A DNA stretch of 64,000 nt. Origin: Prochlorococcus sp. AG-347-L17 (GTDB lineage Bacteria; Cyanobacteriota; Cyanobacteriia; PCC-6307; Cyanobiaceae). The position numbers and the translations under genes were made by a program. Positions 45,130 to 54,628 of this stretch are shown here, in pieces; position 1 is the stretch's first letter, and the number at the start of each line of letters is the position of its first letter. The stretch spans positions 1 through 64,000 of the forward strand of contig QCCN01000003.1 in the NCBI GenBank assembly GCA_003278925.1, in the 5' to 3' direction. Under the pieces are notes generated by a model that saw nothing but the letters and a program-made list of their open reading frames with translations, had not been told where the DNA came from and searched no databases.

Positions 45130-47715
45130 TTGATGAAAATAGTTCCAAGCGAATTCTCAAATTCTGCTTGGAACTGTTTTATTTTTGCCAAAGAAATTTC
45201 TTATAAAAATTATCAACAAAATGTAGACTCTGATAATTTATTATTAGCTCTTATAAAAGATGACAATATTACAAAAAAGATTTTAAAAAAAAATAATGTA
45301 AATCTAAAAGATCTTGAGAGGGAAATAATTTCTTCATTAAATGCGAAGGCAAAAATGAAAAATAAACAAGATAATTTATATATTGGTGATACTCTTCACA
45401 AAATATTTTTGAAGGCGAGTGATATTAAAAATACTTTAAATGATGTAGTGATATCAACAGAACACTTAGTTTACGGTTTCACTTATGATGATAAATATGG
45501 ATTTCAAATTTTAAATCATAAAGGTATTCCAGAATTTCTTGAAATTATAAAGAAAATGAAGTCAGATCCTGCAGTAAAAAATGAATTTAATAGTTCTAAT
45601 GAGTCTTTGGAAAAATATGGTATTGATCTAACTCAATCTGCACGAGATGGGATTTTAGACCCTGTTATTGGTAGAGATGAAGAGATTAGAAGAACAATTC
45701 AAATATTGAGTAGAAGAACAAAAAATAATCCAGTTCTTATTGGAGAAGCTGGTGTTGGGAAAACAGCCATTGTAGAAGGGTTAGCTCAAAGAATTATTAA
45801 TGGAGATGTACCTTCTGCGCTACAAGATAGGAAACTAATTTCATTAGATATGGGTTCACTTTTAGCTGGAGCAAAATATCGTGGAGAATTTGAAGAAAGA
45901 ATAAAAAATATTTTAAAGAAAGTGAAAGAATCAGACGGTAAGATTATTCTTTTTATTGATGAAATTCATACGGTAGTTGGTGCAGGCGCTAGTGGAGGTT
46001 CTTTAGATGCAAGCAACCTATTAAAACCAATGCTTGCGAGAGGAGAACTTAGATGTATTGGTGCTACAACTATTAATGAACATAAACAAAATATAGAAAA
46101 AGATCCCGCTTTAGAACGTAGATTTCAAAAGATAAAAGTTGATGCTCCTTCAATAGATGATACTGTATCAATTTTAAGAGGATTGAGAGAAAGATACGAA
46201 GTTCATCATAGTGTGAGAATTTCTGATAATGCTTTAGTTGCTGCTGCAACCCTTAGCGAAAGATATATTAATGATAGATTTCTTCCTGACAAAGCCATAG
46301 ATCTAATCGATGAAGCAGCCTCAAGATTAAATATGTTCATAACTTCCAAACCTGAAGAAATAGATGAAATTGATCGAAAAGTTATACAGTTTGAGATGGA
46401 AAAATTATCTTTAAAAAGAGAAACGGATGATTTTTCTATAGAAAGATTAAAAAAAATCAATAATGAACTTATATCCCTTAAAGATAAACAGGCAGAATTA
46501 GGCGCTCAATGGAAAAAAGAAAAAGATGAAATTGATGAGATTAGCACCATAAAAGAAGAAATTGAATCTGTTCAATTGCAAATAGATCAAGCCAAAAGGA
46601 GTTTTGACCTCAACAAAGCAGCAGAATTAGAATTTGGAACTTTAAATTCTTTGCAAAAAAAATTGAAAGAAAAAAGTGAGTCCTTAGTAAATTCTCAAAA
46701 AAATGGAGATACAAGTCTTTTAAGACAAGAGGTAACTTTTGATGATATTGCAGAAGTCGTCTCAAAGTGGACCTCTATTCCAGTACAGAACTTAAACCAG
46801 TCAGAAAAAGATAAACTCTTGAGCCTCGAGTCAATCCTTAAAGAAAAAATTATTGGTCAAGATAGTGCAATTAGGGCAGTTGCAGATTCCATTAAGAGAT
46901 CAAGGACTGGTCTAAATGATCCAAGCAAGCCATTAGCCAGTTTTCTCTTTTTAGGTCCAACTGGTGTTGGGAAAACAGAGCTAAGTAAAGTAACAGCCAA
47001 AATAATATTCGATTCAAATTCTTCAATTACAAGACTGGATATGTCTGAATATATGGAAAAGCATTCAGTGAGCAAAATTATAGGTGCGCCTCCTGGATAT
47101 TTAGGTTTCGAATCAGGTGGTCAATTAACTGAAGCTGTACGCAAAAATCCTTATTCATTAATACTCCTAGATGAAATAGAGAAAGCTCACAAAGATATTT
47201 TAGATATTCTATTACAGGTTCTTGATGATGGAATCATTACTGATGGTCAAGGTCGTACAATCAATTTCAAAAATTCAATCATTGTTCTCACAAGTAATTT
47301 AGGAAGTCAATCAATAAATAATTTATCCGTTAGAAAAGAAGATACAAATGAAATTAAAAAAGTTGTAGATAATGAAATTAAAAAATTTTTCAAGCCTGAG
47401 TTTTTAAATCGACTTGATGAAATAGTTATTTTTAATAATTTAGAATTAAATGACATAAAAGAAATTGCAAAAATCCAGCTTCAACATTTAGAAAAAAGAC
47501 TTAACAAAAAAAACTTAAAATTCAAAATTACGGATGAAGCAATTAACCAACTTGTCGAAAATAGTTTCGATCATGCCTATGGTGCAAGGCCTTTAAAAAG
47601 AATTATTCAAAAACAAATTGAGACAAAAATTTCAAATAATATATTGAATAATCATTACCTTAATAAAGACGAGATTAATATTAATCTAATTAATGGAGAG
47701 ATAAATGTTGATTGA
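45130..47715 (+). CDS. clpB: ClpB-type AAA+ disaggregase paralog
   Basis: Two AAA+ modules ([31 protein letters not shown]), coiled-coil M domain, KYRGEFEER and GYLG pore loops; divergent N domain. Confidence 0.9.
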   Translation: MMKIVPSEFSNSAWNCFIFAKEISYKNYQQNVDSDNLLLALIKDDNITKKILKKNNVNLKDLEREIISSLNAKAKMKNKQDNLYIGDTLHKIFLKASDIKNTLNDVVISTEHLVYGFTYDDKYGFQILNHKGIPEFLEIIKKMKSDPAVKNEFNSSNESLEKYGIDLTQSARDGILDPVIGRDEEIRRTIQILSRRTKNNPVLIGEAGVGKTAIVEGLAQRIINGDVPSALQDRKLISLDMGSLLAGAKYRGEFEERIKNILKKVKESDGKIILFIDEIHTVVGAGASGGSLDASNLLKPMLARGELRCIGATTINEHKQNIEKDPALERRFQKIKVDAPSIDDTVSILRGLRERYEVHHSVRISDNALVAAATLSERYINDRFLPDKAIDLIDEAASRLNMFITSKPEEIDEIDRKVIQFEMEKLSLKRETDDFSIERLKKINNELISLKDKQAELGAQWKKEKDEIDEISTIKEEIESVQLQIDQAKRSFDLNKAAELEFGTLNSLQKKLKEKSESLVNSQKNGDTSLLRQEVTFDDIAEVVSKWTSIPVQNLNQSEKDKLLSLESILKEKIIGQDSAIRAVADSIKRSRTGLNDPSKPLASFLFLGPTGVGKTELSKVTAKIIFDSNSSITRLDMSEYMEKHSVSKIIGAPPGYLGFESGGQLTEAVRKNPYSLILLDEIEKAHKDILDILLQVLDDGIITDGQGRTINFKNSIIVLTSNLGSQSINNLSVRKEDTNEIKKVVDNEIKKFFKPEFLNRLDEIVIFNNLELNDIKEIAKIQLQHLEKRLNKKNLKFKITDEAINQLVENSFDHAYGARPLKRIIQKQIETKISNNILNNHYLNKDEININLINGEINVD

Positions 47716-47763
47716 ATATCTAATTAAAGAATCCTATATGACTTTAAAATTAACAACTTTAAT

Positions 47764-48237
47764 CTAAGATTTGAACCAATCAGGAATTTCCTCATAACTT
47801 GCTTTATTCGATTTATTTTCTTTTGATTCTGTTTTCCAACAACATGTTCTGCCCTTATCCTTATCCTGTAAGTATTCATTAGCCCATCTCCAAATTAATT
47901 CAGAGGTGAACTCCATTCCTACATTATCCATAATTCTCAGATCTAAAGCATCTAAGTCATGTAATTTTTCCCAGTAATTCAGCAAAGGGTCATCTTTATT
48001 TATTAGAAAAGTATGGTCAAATTGCTCCTTAAGTCTATTTTCTAGGGGCTTTAGACTTGAAAAATCGACAACAAAACCATTTAGGTCTAATTTTTTTGCA
48101 GTGAACCAAAAGGTGAATGATCTTGAATATCCATGCACAAATCTGCAGTGGCCTTCATGGCGCCATTGCCTATGTGAACAGGGAAAATCATCGTAACTTT
48201 TGCTGCATGAAAATTTCATAGAATGAATATACATCAA
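47764..48237 (-). CDS. 6-pyruvoyl-tetrahydropterin synthase / QueD-family protein (divergent)
   Basis: MKFSCSKSY...HRQWRHEGHCRFVHGYSRSFTFWFTAKKLDLNGFVVDFSSLKPLENRLKEQFDHTFL: PTPS-family layout. Confidence 0.8.
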   Translation of the reverse strand: MMYIHSMKFSCSKSYDDFPCSHRQWRHEGHCRFVHGYSRSFTFWFTAKKLDLNGFVVDFSSLKPLENRLKEQFDHTFLINKDDPLLNYWEKLHDLDALDLRIMDNVGMEFTSELIWRWANEYLQDKDKGRTCCWKTESKENKSNKASYEEIPDWFKS

Positions 48238-48297
48238 TTAACTGTTAGGATAATTTTTGATAAAACACATTGAGTAGGATTTAACATAACGAACATA

Positions 48298-48957
48298 ATG
48301 ACTTATTCAACTAATTTTTCGATAGAGGATTTACACTTTGATAATTATGGATTAATCCCTGCAGTAGCACAAGATTGGCTTGACGGATCAATTCTTATGC
48401 TTGCTTGGATGAACAAAGAATCTTTGACAATGACACTTGAAACCAAAAACGTTCATTATTGGAGTAGATCAAGATCCGAAATTTGGAGAAAAGGAGCTAC
48501 AAGTGGAAGTACCCAAATACTTAAGGAGATAAGATTCGACTGCGATAATGATGCACTAATCCTTTTGATTGAACAAAATGGTTCAGGAGCATGTCACACT
48601 GGGGAAAAAAGTTGTTTTTTCAACGAAATCAAAATTAATCAAAGTGATAAAAAAGAGAAAAAAACAACTCCCTTCTCAAATATTTGCTCTGAATTATTCA
48701 ATACAATTAAAGAAAGATCAATAAATCCATCAGAAAAAAGTTACACAAATCATTTATTAACGAAAGGTAGTAATACTATTTTGAAAAAAATAGGAGAGGA
48801 ATCTGCAGAATTTATAATGGCTTGCAAAGATAATGATAAAAATTCAATCTCAAATGAAGCTGCTGATTTAATTTATCATCTGCAAGTAGCCCTGATGCAT
48901 AAAGGGATTGAGTGGAGAGATGTACTTGCTGTTCTAGAATCAAGAAGAAAAAATTAA
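48298..48957 (+). CDS. hisI: Bifunctional phosphoribosyl-AMP cyclohydrolase / phosphoribosyl-ATP pyrophosphatase
   Basis: MLAWMNKESLTMTLETKNVHYWSRSRSEIWRKGATSG and C-terminal KIGEESAEFIMACKD...EAADLIYHLQVAL (HisIE). Confidence 0.95.
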   Translation: MTYSTNFSIEDLHFDNYGLIPAVAQDWLDGSILMLAWMNKESLTMTLETKNVHYWSRSRSEIWRKGATSGSTQILKEIRFDCDNDALILLIEQNGSGACHTGEKSCFFNEIKINQSDKKEKKTTPFSNICSELFNTIKERSINPSEKSYTNHLLTKGSNTILKKIGEESAEFIMACKDNDKNSISNEAADLIYHLQVALMHKGIEWRDVLAVLESRRKN

Positions 48958-49030
48958 ATAATTAAGATTTATAATTTTAATATTTTTTACCTAAAATTTT
49001 AAAAAAATAATGTTAGTTAACTAATTAATA

Positions 49031-49059
49031 ATTATTAATTAATTATTAATTAATTATTA
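49031..49059. repeat. AT-only tandem repeat, 11-bp period (ATTATTAATTA x 2.6)
   Basis: 49031-49041 and 49042-49052 are both ATTATTAATTA, followed by ATTATTA at 49053-49059. Confidence 0.85.
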
Positions 49060-49118
49060 CATGTATGGCTTATTACTGAATTGACTATAAGTTGAATATA
49101 TCAACAATGAGGTAAATC

Positions 49119-50042
49119 GTGAGTTCATTAAGCGATTTTCTTGGTGAAATAGGTCGTCATCAACTTTTGACTCCCGAAAGAGAACTCACAATGGGCAGAA
49201 AAGTCCAAGAAATGGTTGTGCTTGTTAATAGATGTCAAGAGGCAGGAGGGAAAGGCCCTGCTTGTGAATATTCCGAAGCGGAAAGAAAAAAGATCAAAAT
49301 TGGCGAAAAAGCTAAAAACGAGATGATAACAGCCAATCTAAGACTAGTTGTCAACCTTGCAAAGAGATACCAAGGAAAAGGATTAGAATTACTGGACTTA
49401 ATTCAGGAGGGGACATTAGGTCTTACAAGGGCAGTAGAAAAATATGATCCGTCCAGAGGACATAGATTTTCTACCTATGCTTATTGGTGGATTAGGCAAG
49501 GTTTAAATAGAGCATTGTCAACACAAAGTAGAACGATAAGGATCCCTGTTAACATTAATGAAAAACTTACAAAACTAAGATCAGCTAAATCAAAGCTTAT
49601 GCAACTTAAAGGTATTCCACCCAGTAGTGATGAGCTAGCTGAAGAAATGAAAATAACCAAAGAAGAAATTGACGAACTCCTTTCTTGTGAATTGAGAAGC
49701 ATTACCGTTAGTCTCCAAGGCACTGTTAAATCAAAATCAGATCCTTCAGAGTTAGTTGATATTCTTCCAAGTGATCAAACTCCCCCAATGGAATTAGCCG
49801 AATTAGCCGAAAGGACAGCCTCGGCTTGGAAATTATTAGATAAGGCAAATTTAACTGAGAAAGAAAGAAAGATAGTAAGCCTAAGATTTGGTTTAGACGG
49901 ATCAAATGAATGGAGAACTTTAGCTGAAGTTGCAAGACATATGAGTTGTAGCAGAGAATATTGCCGACAAGTTGTTCAACGTGCTTTAAGAAAACTTAGA
50001 AAAGCAGGAATACAGAATGGATTAGTTGATAGTATTAGCTAA
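49119..50042 (+). CDS. Sigma-70 family RNA polymerase sigma factor (group 2-like)
   Basis: NLRLVVNLAKRYQGKGLELLDLIQEGTLGLTRAVEKYDPSRGHRFSTYAYWWIRQGLNRAL (regions 2.1-2.4). GTG start after GAGGT. Confidence 0.95.
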   Translation: MSSLSDFLGEIGRHQLLTPERELTMGRKVQEMVVLVNRCQEAGGKGPACEYSEAERKKIKIGEKAKNEMITANLRLVVNLAKRYQGKGLELLDLIQEGTLGLTRAVEKYDPSRGHRFSTYAYWWIRQGLNRALSTQSRTIRIPVNINEKLTKLRSAKSKLMQLKGIPPSSDELAEEMKITKEEIDELLSCELRSITVSLQGTVKSKSDPSELVDILPSDQTPPMELAELAERTASAWKLLDKANLTEKERKIVSLRFGLDGSNEWRTLAEVARHMSCSREYCRQVVQRALRKLRKAGIQNGLVDSIS

Positions 50043-50079
50043 AAATTTCATTTAAAATATTTAATTTTCATTTATAAGG

Positions 50080-50448
50080 ATGAAAGAGAATTACAAAAGC
50101 CAAGAAAAAATCTATGAAGCTGAAGTTTTAGAGAGTTCAACATTTGATGAAAATATCATTATCAAGATTCTTATTAAAGCAGGAAGAACAATTGCCAAGC
50201 CTGCATTAGAAGTTTTGGAGATGGCTTTAGATCCCTATACTCCAGCACAAGTAAGAGTTTCATTAATGGCTGCGCTAGCCTATTTAATAATGCCATTTGA
50301 TCTTTTCCCTGACTTTATGCCTTTAGTTGGTTTTAGTGATGATTTTGTAGCCCTTACAGCAGTACTCAGTATATGGGGTAAATACATGACTCCTTCAATA
50401 AGAGCGAGAGCAGAGAATAAGCTTAATAAGCTATTTCCTTTTTATTGA
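50080..50448 (+). CDS. DUF1232 (YkvA-like) membrane protein
   Basis: RVSLMAALAYLIMPFDLFPDFMPLVGFSDDFVALTAVLSIW: characteristic DUF1232 segment. Confidence 0.88.
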   Translation: MKENYKSQEKIYEAEVLESSTFDENIIIKILIKAGRTIAKPALEVLEMALDPYTPAQVRVSLMAALAYLIMPFDLFPDFMPLVGFSDDFVALTAVLSIWGKYMTPSIRARAENKLNKLFPFY

Positions 50449-50769
50449 ATGAGTAAATTATCTATACAGGAAGAAAAAGAACTCGTCTCCTTCATTAGAG
50501 ACTGGTTAAAATCTCATGGATTTACCCAAAAAGACTTAGCGAATGAATTAAATATAAAATCGAGCAGAACTTCCGAGATTATTCTCAAAATTAAAGAATT
50601 ATATAAAAAAGGCGGCATGTTCAATATTGCAAAAAATCTTATAAAGATTGAGCAAAAATGGTTAAACAATATCAAGAACGATTATCGAGAAACAAAACAA
50701 CTACCTCCATATAATCAATTAGATATCGACTCATTAGTAAACCAGATAAATAAAGATACTAGTGAATAA
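50449..50769 (+). CDS. Small putative helix-turn-helix protein
   Basis: ATG directly follows the DUF1232 TGA (TGAATG); GFTQKDLANELNIKSSRTSEIILKIKELY resembles a Cro/CI-type HTH. Confidence 0.7.
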   Translation: MSKLSIQEEKELVSFIRDWLKSHGFTQKDLANELNIKSSRTSEIILKIKELYKKGGMFNIAKNLIKIEQKWLNNIKNDYRETKQLPPYNQLDIDSLVNQINKDTSE

Positions 50770-50970
50770 ATATTATTTAAAATATTATATTTTCAATTAA
50801 AAATAATATAATCTCTAAAAACTAACACTTAAATAAACATCGCATAACTCATTAATATGATAAATAATTAAATTATTAAATTATTAAAACAAAAATATTA
50901 TAAATTTTCATTTAAATTAAATTTTTTAATTAATAGTTAATAATTACAAAATTTTTTTCGTAAATCATAT

Positions 50971-51240
50971 TTAAAAAGCTTGAATCCACGGATAAATATC
51001 ATAATTAATCCATATACCTTTTTCCCAATATATATCCTCCTCAATAAGATCTTTCAACTCGTTTACATCATTAGCATTAAAAATTCCAAACAAATATTTG
51101 GTACATTTTGTTGGTCCTAATGTAATTAGAATATCTCTATCTTTTAAGTTTTTAAGTCTATTAAGATGTTCTTCACGAAATGGTTCCCTTTTAATAATTG
51201 CATCTTCACAGTACACTCCAAAAACTACAAACTTTTCCAT
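50971..51240 (-). CDS. YciI-like (YCII-related domain) protein
   Basis: MEKFVVFGVYCEDAIIKREPFREEHLNRLKNLKDRDILITLGP; internal ATG at 51240 preferred over the track's 51285 start. Confidence 0.75.
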   Translation of the reverse strand: MEKFVVFGVYCEDAIIKREPFREEHLNRLKNLKDRDILITLGPTKCTKYLFGIFNANDVNELKDLIEEDIYWEKGIWINYDIYPWIQAF

Positions 51241-51337
51241 TTTAAAATATAAATAATAGAATAAATATATACTAAATAATTGCATATATTACACGCAAAT
51301 TGCTATGTTATTTAATACAACTTTCTTTTAATTAATT

Positions 51338-51694
51338 ATGCTAACTGGTAGCGATCTCCTTGCAAAAGTTAAAGAACTTGGTGATGTTAGCAAATCTGAC
51401 TTAGTTCGCGCCTGTGGATATGTTTCCACTAAGAAAAACGGAGGTGAACGCTTAAATTTTACCGCATTTTATGAAGCACTTTTAGAAGCAAAAGGGGTTA
51501 ATCTTGGTGATTCTGGAGTTGCAGGTATTGGGAAAGGTGGAAGAAAACTAAGTTATATAGCTACTGTTCAAGGCAATGGTAATCTTCTGATTGGGAAAGC
51601 ATATACTGCACTTCTTGATTTAAAAGCAGGTGATGAATTTGAAATTAAGCTTGGAAGAAAACAAATCAGATTATTACCCACAGAAGAATCTTAA
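51338..51694 (+). CDS. cyAbrB-family transcriptional regulator
   Basis: GSDLLAKVKELGDVSKSDLVRACGYVSTKKNGGERLNFTAFYEALLEAKG...C-terminal AbrB-like domain. Confidence 0.9.
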   Translation: MLTGSDLLAKVKELGDVSKSDLVRACGYVSTKKNGGERLNFTAFYEALLEAKGVNLGDSGVAGIGKGGRKLSYIATVQGNGNLLIGKAYTALLDLKAGDEFEIKLGRKQIRLLPTEES

Positions 51695-51774
51695 AGAGAA
51701 CAATATAAATTGGATATATCATTTTTAATTAATTTTCCATAATCAATTTTTTAATTAATAAGTTATCTTTGTAT

Positions 51775-52617
51775 TTATTTTTTTTGATCAGCAGCTAAAC
51801 GCATTTCTTTACAAAATCCACCAACATTATCGACGACATCTTGTTCAATTGAACTAGAAATTCGTTTTACAAATGCACTCCCAATAATTACTCCATCTGC
51901 TCCCCACTCACGAACTTTATTAACATGTTCTGGAGTAGATATTCCAAAACCAACAGCAATTGGATTACTATTTACATCTTTTAATTTAGCAATAAGATTT
52001 TCTACTCTATTTTCCATTTTGTTTCTCTCGCCAGTGACACCTGTAACACTTACTAAATAAGTAAAGCCCTTTGTATGATTCGATATTTGTTTCATTCTTT
52101 CAAAAGGAGTAGTTGGAGCTACCAATAAAATCAAGTCCATAGAGTAGTTACTAACTATTTTAGAAAATTTATAAGCCTCCTCTAAAGGGAGATCAGGAAC
52201 TATTAATCCAGAAACTCCAGCGCTAGATGCAATCTCACAAAACTTTTCAAAGCCAAAACATAGTAATGGATTTAAGTAAGAAAAAAGGATGATAGGAATA
52301 TTTAATTTACCTTTTAAAGACTCTAAAAGTTTAATTACTTTTCTTGGACTAGTACCCGACTTTAATGCGCGAGAGGCCGCCACTTGAATAACAGGACCGT
52401 CTGCAAGTGGGTCGCTGTAAGGGATACCTAATTCAATTAGGTCAGCTCCATTTTCTTGTAACTTTAATAAGATCTCAGAAGTTATTTCAATATTGGGATC
52501 CCCAGCCATTATAAAAGGCATCAAGGCTAATTTTTTATTTTTTTTTAACTCGCAAAACTTCTCGTCTACCTTAGATAAAGATTCATTTTTAGTAATTTGC
52601 ATTTTGTTATTATTCAT
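51775..52617 (-). CDS. trpA: Tryptophan synthase alpha subunit
   Basis: LMPFIMAGDPNIE, LIELGIPYSDPLADGPVIQ, VSVTGVTGER, VGFGISTPEHV. Confidence 0.96.
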   Translation of the reverse strand: MNNNKMQITKNESLSKVDEKFCELKKNKKLALMPFIMAGDPNIEITSEILLKLQENGADLIELGIPYSDPLADGPVIQVAASRALKSGTSPRKVIKLLESLKGKLNIPIILFSYLNPLLCFGFEKFCEIASSAGVSGLIVPDLPLEEAYKFSKIVSNYSMDLILLVAPTTPFERMKQISNHTKGFTYLVSVTGVTGERNKMENRVENLIAKLKDVNSNPIAVGFGISTPEHVNKVREWGADGVIIGSAFVKRISSSIEQDVVDNVGGFCKEMRLAADQKK

Positions 52618-52644
52618 GATTTTTAGAAATTTTCTATGAAAAAT

Positions 52645-52965
52645 TTATGGATTTTTCTCTAAATCTTCCATTAGTTTTTGCTGCTCTTCCTTTGACAATG
52701 CGTTGAATTTGATTTCTAGTTTATCATTAACAACTTTTTCATATTCTTTTCTATAACGCTTTCTTTGTTCCATAAAAGTCATTTTTCCATTTACAACTCT
52801 ATAAACATAAGATGTTACCCAAGTAATAACAATCAAAATCAAGATACAACTTGAGAGAGTAGTGGCTGTAAAATTATCAATCCCAATTTGTGGTGCAAAT
52901 TCATAACTAATTAATCCTATAAATGAAATAAATAAACCTATTTGTATTACTTTACCTTTAGTCAA
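52645..52965 (-). CDS. DUF3007-like conserved cyanobacterial membrane protein
   Basis: Two TM helices followed by MTFMEQRKRYRKEYEKV; adjacent to ndhL. Confidence 0.75.
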   Translation of the reverse strand: MTKGKVIQIGLFISFIGLISYEFAPQIGIDNFTATTLSSCILILIVITWVTSYVYRVVNGKMTFMEQRKRYRKEYEKVVNDKLEIKFNALSKEEQQKLMEDLEKNP

Positions 52966-52969
52966 TTAT

Positions 52970-53203
52970 TTACCCTTTACCACTTCCTTTTAGTCTGAGA
53001 TTTAAAAATGGAGAAAATAAAATTAAACCTGGAAAGAAAAGAAATACAAGGCCATAAATTCCTAATCTTTCAAATTTGCCCATAATATTCCATCTATTAT
53101 TCATCCAGTAAAATAGTAATAATGGAATAACCAATAAATAGGTAGAAACAATTACAATATAAGTAATTAAAGTAGCGAATGAATTATTAAAAAAACTTTC
53201 CAT
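52970..53203 (-). CDS. ndhL: NAD(P)H-quinone oxidoreductase subunit L
   Basis: Small TM protein with [49 protein letters not shown]. Confidence 0.85.
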   Translation of the reverse strand: MESFFNNSFATLITYIVIVSTYLLVIPLLLFYWMNNRWNIMGKFERLGIYGLVFLFFPGLILFSPFLNLRLKGSGKG

Positions 53204-53275
53204 TTTGATTTACAGGTTATTAGTTAAAACATAACAACTATGGGAAGTTATCGTCAGAACTAAAAAATAAATAAT

Positions 53276-53360
53276 GGGAGTGGGGGGACTTGAACCCCCA
53301 CGAGCTAAATCGCTCGACGGATTTTAAGTCCGGCGCGTCTACCAATTCCGCCACACTCCC
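53276..53360 (-). tRNA. tRNA-Leu (UAA anticodon)
   Basis: RC = GGGAGTGTGGCGGAATTGGTAGACGCGCCGGACTTAAAATCCGTCGAGCGATTTAGCTCGTGGGGGTTCAAGTCCCCCCACTCCC; acceptor GGGAGTG/CACTCCC pairs, long variable arm GAGCGATTTAGCTC, TTCAAGT T-loop, anticodon TAA. Confidence 0.97.
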
Positions 53361-53460
53361 TAAAGGAATTTGCGCCTTTTTATCGTAGCCGAAACCAACC
53401 CATTTAACCAAGAAAAATTGGAATATTTACACTTTTAATTGTCAGATTAAATCTAATTTT

Positions 53461-54510
53461 TTAATTTACAATCCCTTCTACTTTCCATTGTAAAGTTTCA
53501 CCTGCATGAAATGATTTTATTTGTCCGACAATGTTTTTTTCTTCAGAAATATCAATAAATTCTTTAATTTTATTAGGTCTAGATACTAATTTTAATTTTT
53601 CTTTATTAGGAGGCACATTATAAAAATTAGGGCCATTTAAACTTGCAAACTTTTCAAAATTATCTAGAGCATCCTCCTCTTCGAATACGGTTAAATAGCT
53701 TTCTATTGCTACTGGCGAATTAAAAATACCTGCACATCCACAAAAAGCTTTCCACTTCCTAAGATGTGGAGCGGAGTCAGTTCCCAAGAAAAAGCATTTT
53801 TCCCCACTTGTTGCAGCTTTCCTTAAAGCTAGTCTATTATTTTCCCTCTTAGCAACTGGTAAGCAGTAAAAATCACTGTTTAAGCCTCCAAAAAACATTG
53901 CATTTCTATTTATATGCAAATGATGCGGTGTGATAGTAGCTCCAATATTATTTTCTTGAACAAAATTCACTGCATAAGAGGTAGTTATATGTTCTAAAAC
54001 GATTTTTAATTTTGGAAATCTTTTAGTTATTTTTGAGAGTTCTTTATCTATAAAAACTTCTTCTCTATCGAAAACATCCACTTCAGAATCAGTCACTTCC
54101 CCATGAATTAAAAGAGGCATTCCAGCATCTTGCATTGATTCAAAGATCTTATATAGATTTTCTATTTTCCTAACTCCATGACTGGAATTTGTTGTAGCGT
54201 TAGCAGGATATAATTTTGCCGCAAAAAAAACATTTTTTTTAAAACCATTTATAAGTTCTCCTTTATCAGTTTCATCTGTAAGATACATCGTCATTAGTGG
54301 TTCAAACTTTGAATTTTCTGGTAACGATTCAACAATAGATTTTTTATAAGAGATAGCTCTTTCTACAGTTGTAATAGGCGTTTTAGTATTTGGCATAACA
54401 ATGGCTCTCCCGAAATATTCTGATGTAAAGTGAATAATATTTTTTAATACAAGACCCTCTCTCAGATGTAAATGCCAATCATCAGGTTTTAATATGGTTA
54501 ATGTCTTCAA
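53461..54510 (-). CDS. pyrC: Dihydroorotase
   Basis: DDWHLHLREG, MPNTKTPITT, ATITPHHLHINRNAMF, FLGTDSAPH. Confidence 0.95.
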   Translation of the reverse strand: MKTLTILKPDDWHLHLREGLVLKNIIHFTSEYFGRAIVMPNTKTPITTVERAISYKKSIVESLPENSKFEPLMTMYLTDETDKGELINGFKKNVFFAAKLYPANATTNSSHGVRKIENLYKIFESMQDAGMPLLIHGEVTDSEVDVFDREEVFIDKELSKITKRFPKLKIVLEHITTSYAVNFVQENNIGATITPHHLHINRNAMFFGGLNSDFYCLPVAKRENNRLALRKAATSGEKCFFLGTDSAPHLRKWKAFCGCAGIFNSPVAIESYLTVFEEEDALDNFEKFASLNGPNFYNVPPNKEKLKLVSRPNKIKEFIDISEEKNIVGQIKSFHAGETLQWKVEGIVN

Positions 54511-54628
54511 AATTTTTACAATTTAATCAATTTTAACAGTAAATTAAAATTGACAATAAATTATAGATATTCGAGGATAGTTATTAATCAATTATTAAGG
54601 CTTAAATTTTTTAAATAAAAGGTTAAAT

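Noticed and set aside
48958-49062. AT repeat considered as a CRISPR-like or mobile-element array
   Set aside because: Only about 2.6 contiguous 11-bp units, no spacers, no cas or transposase genes nearby.
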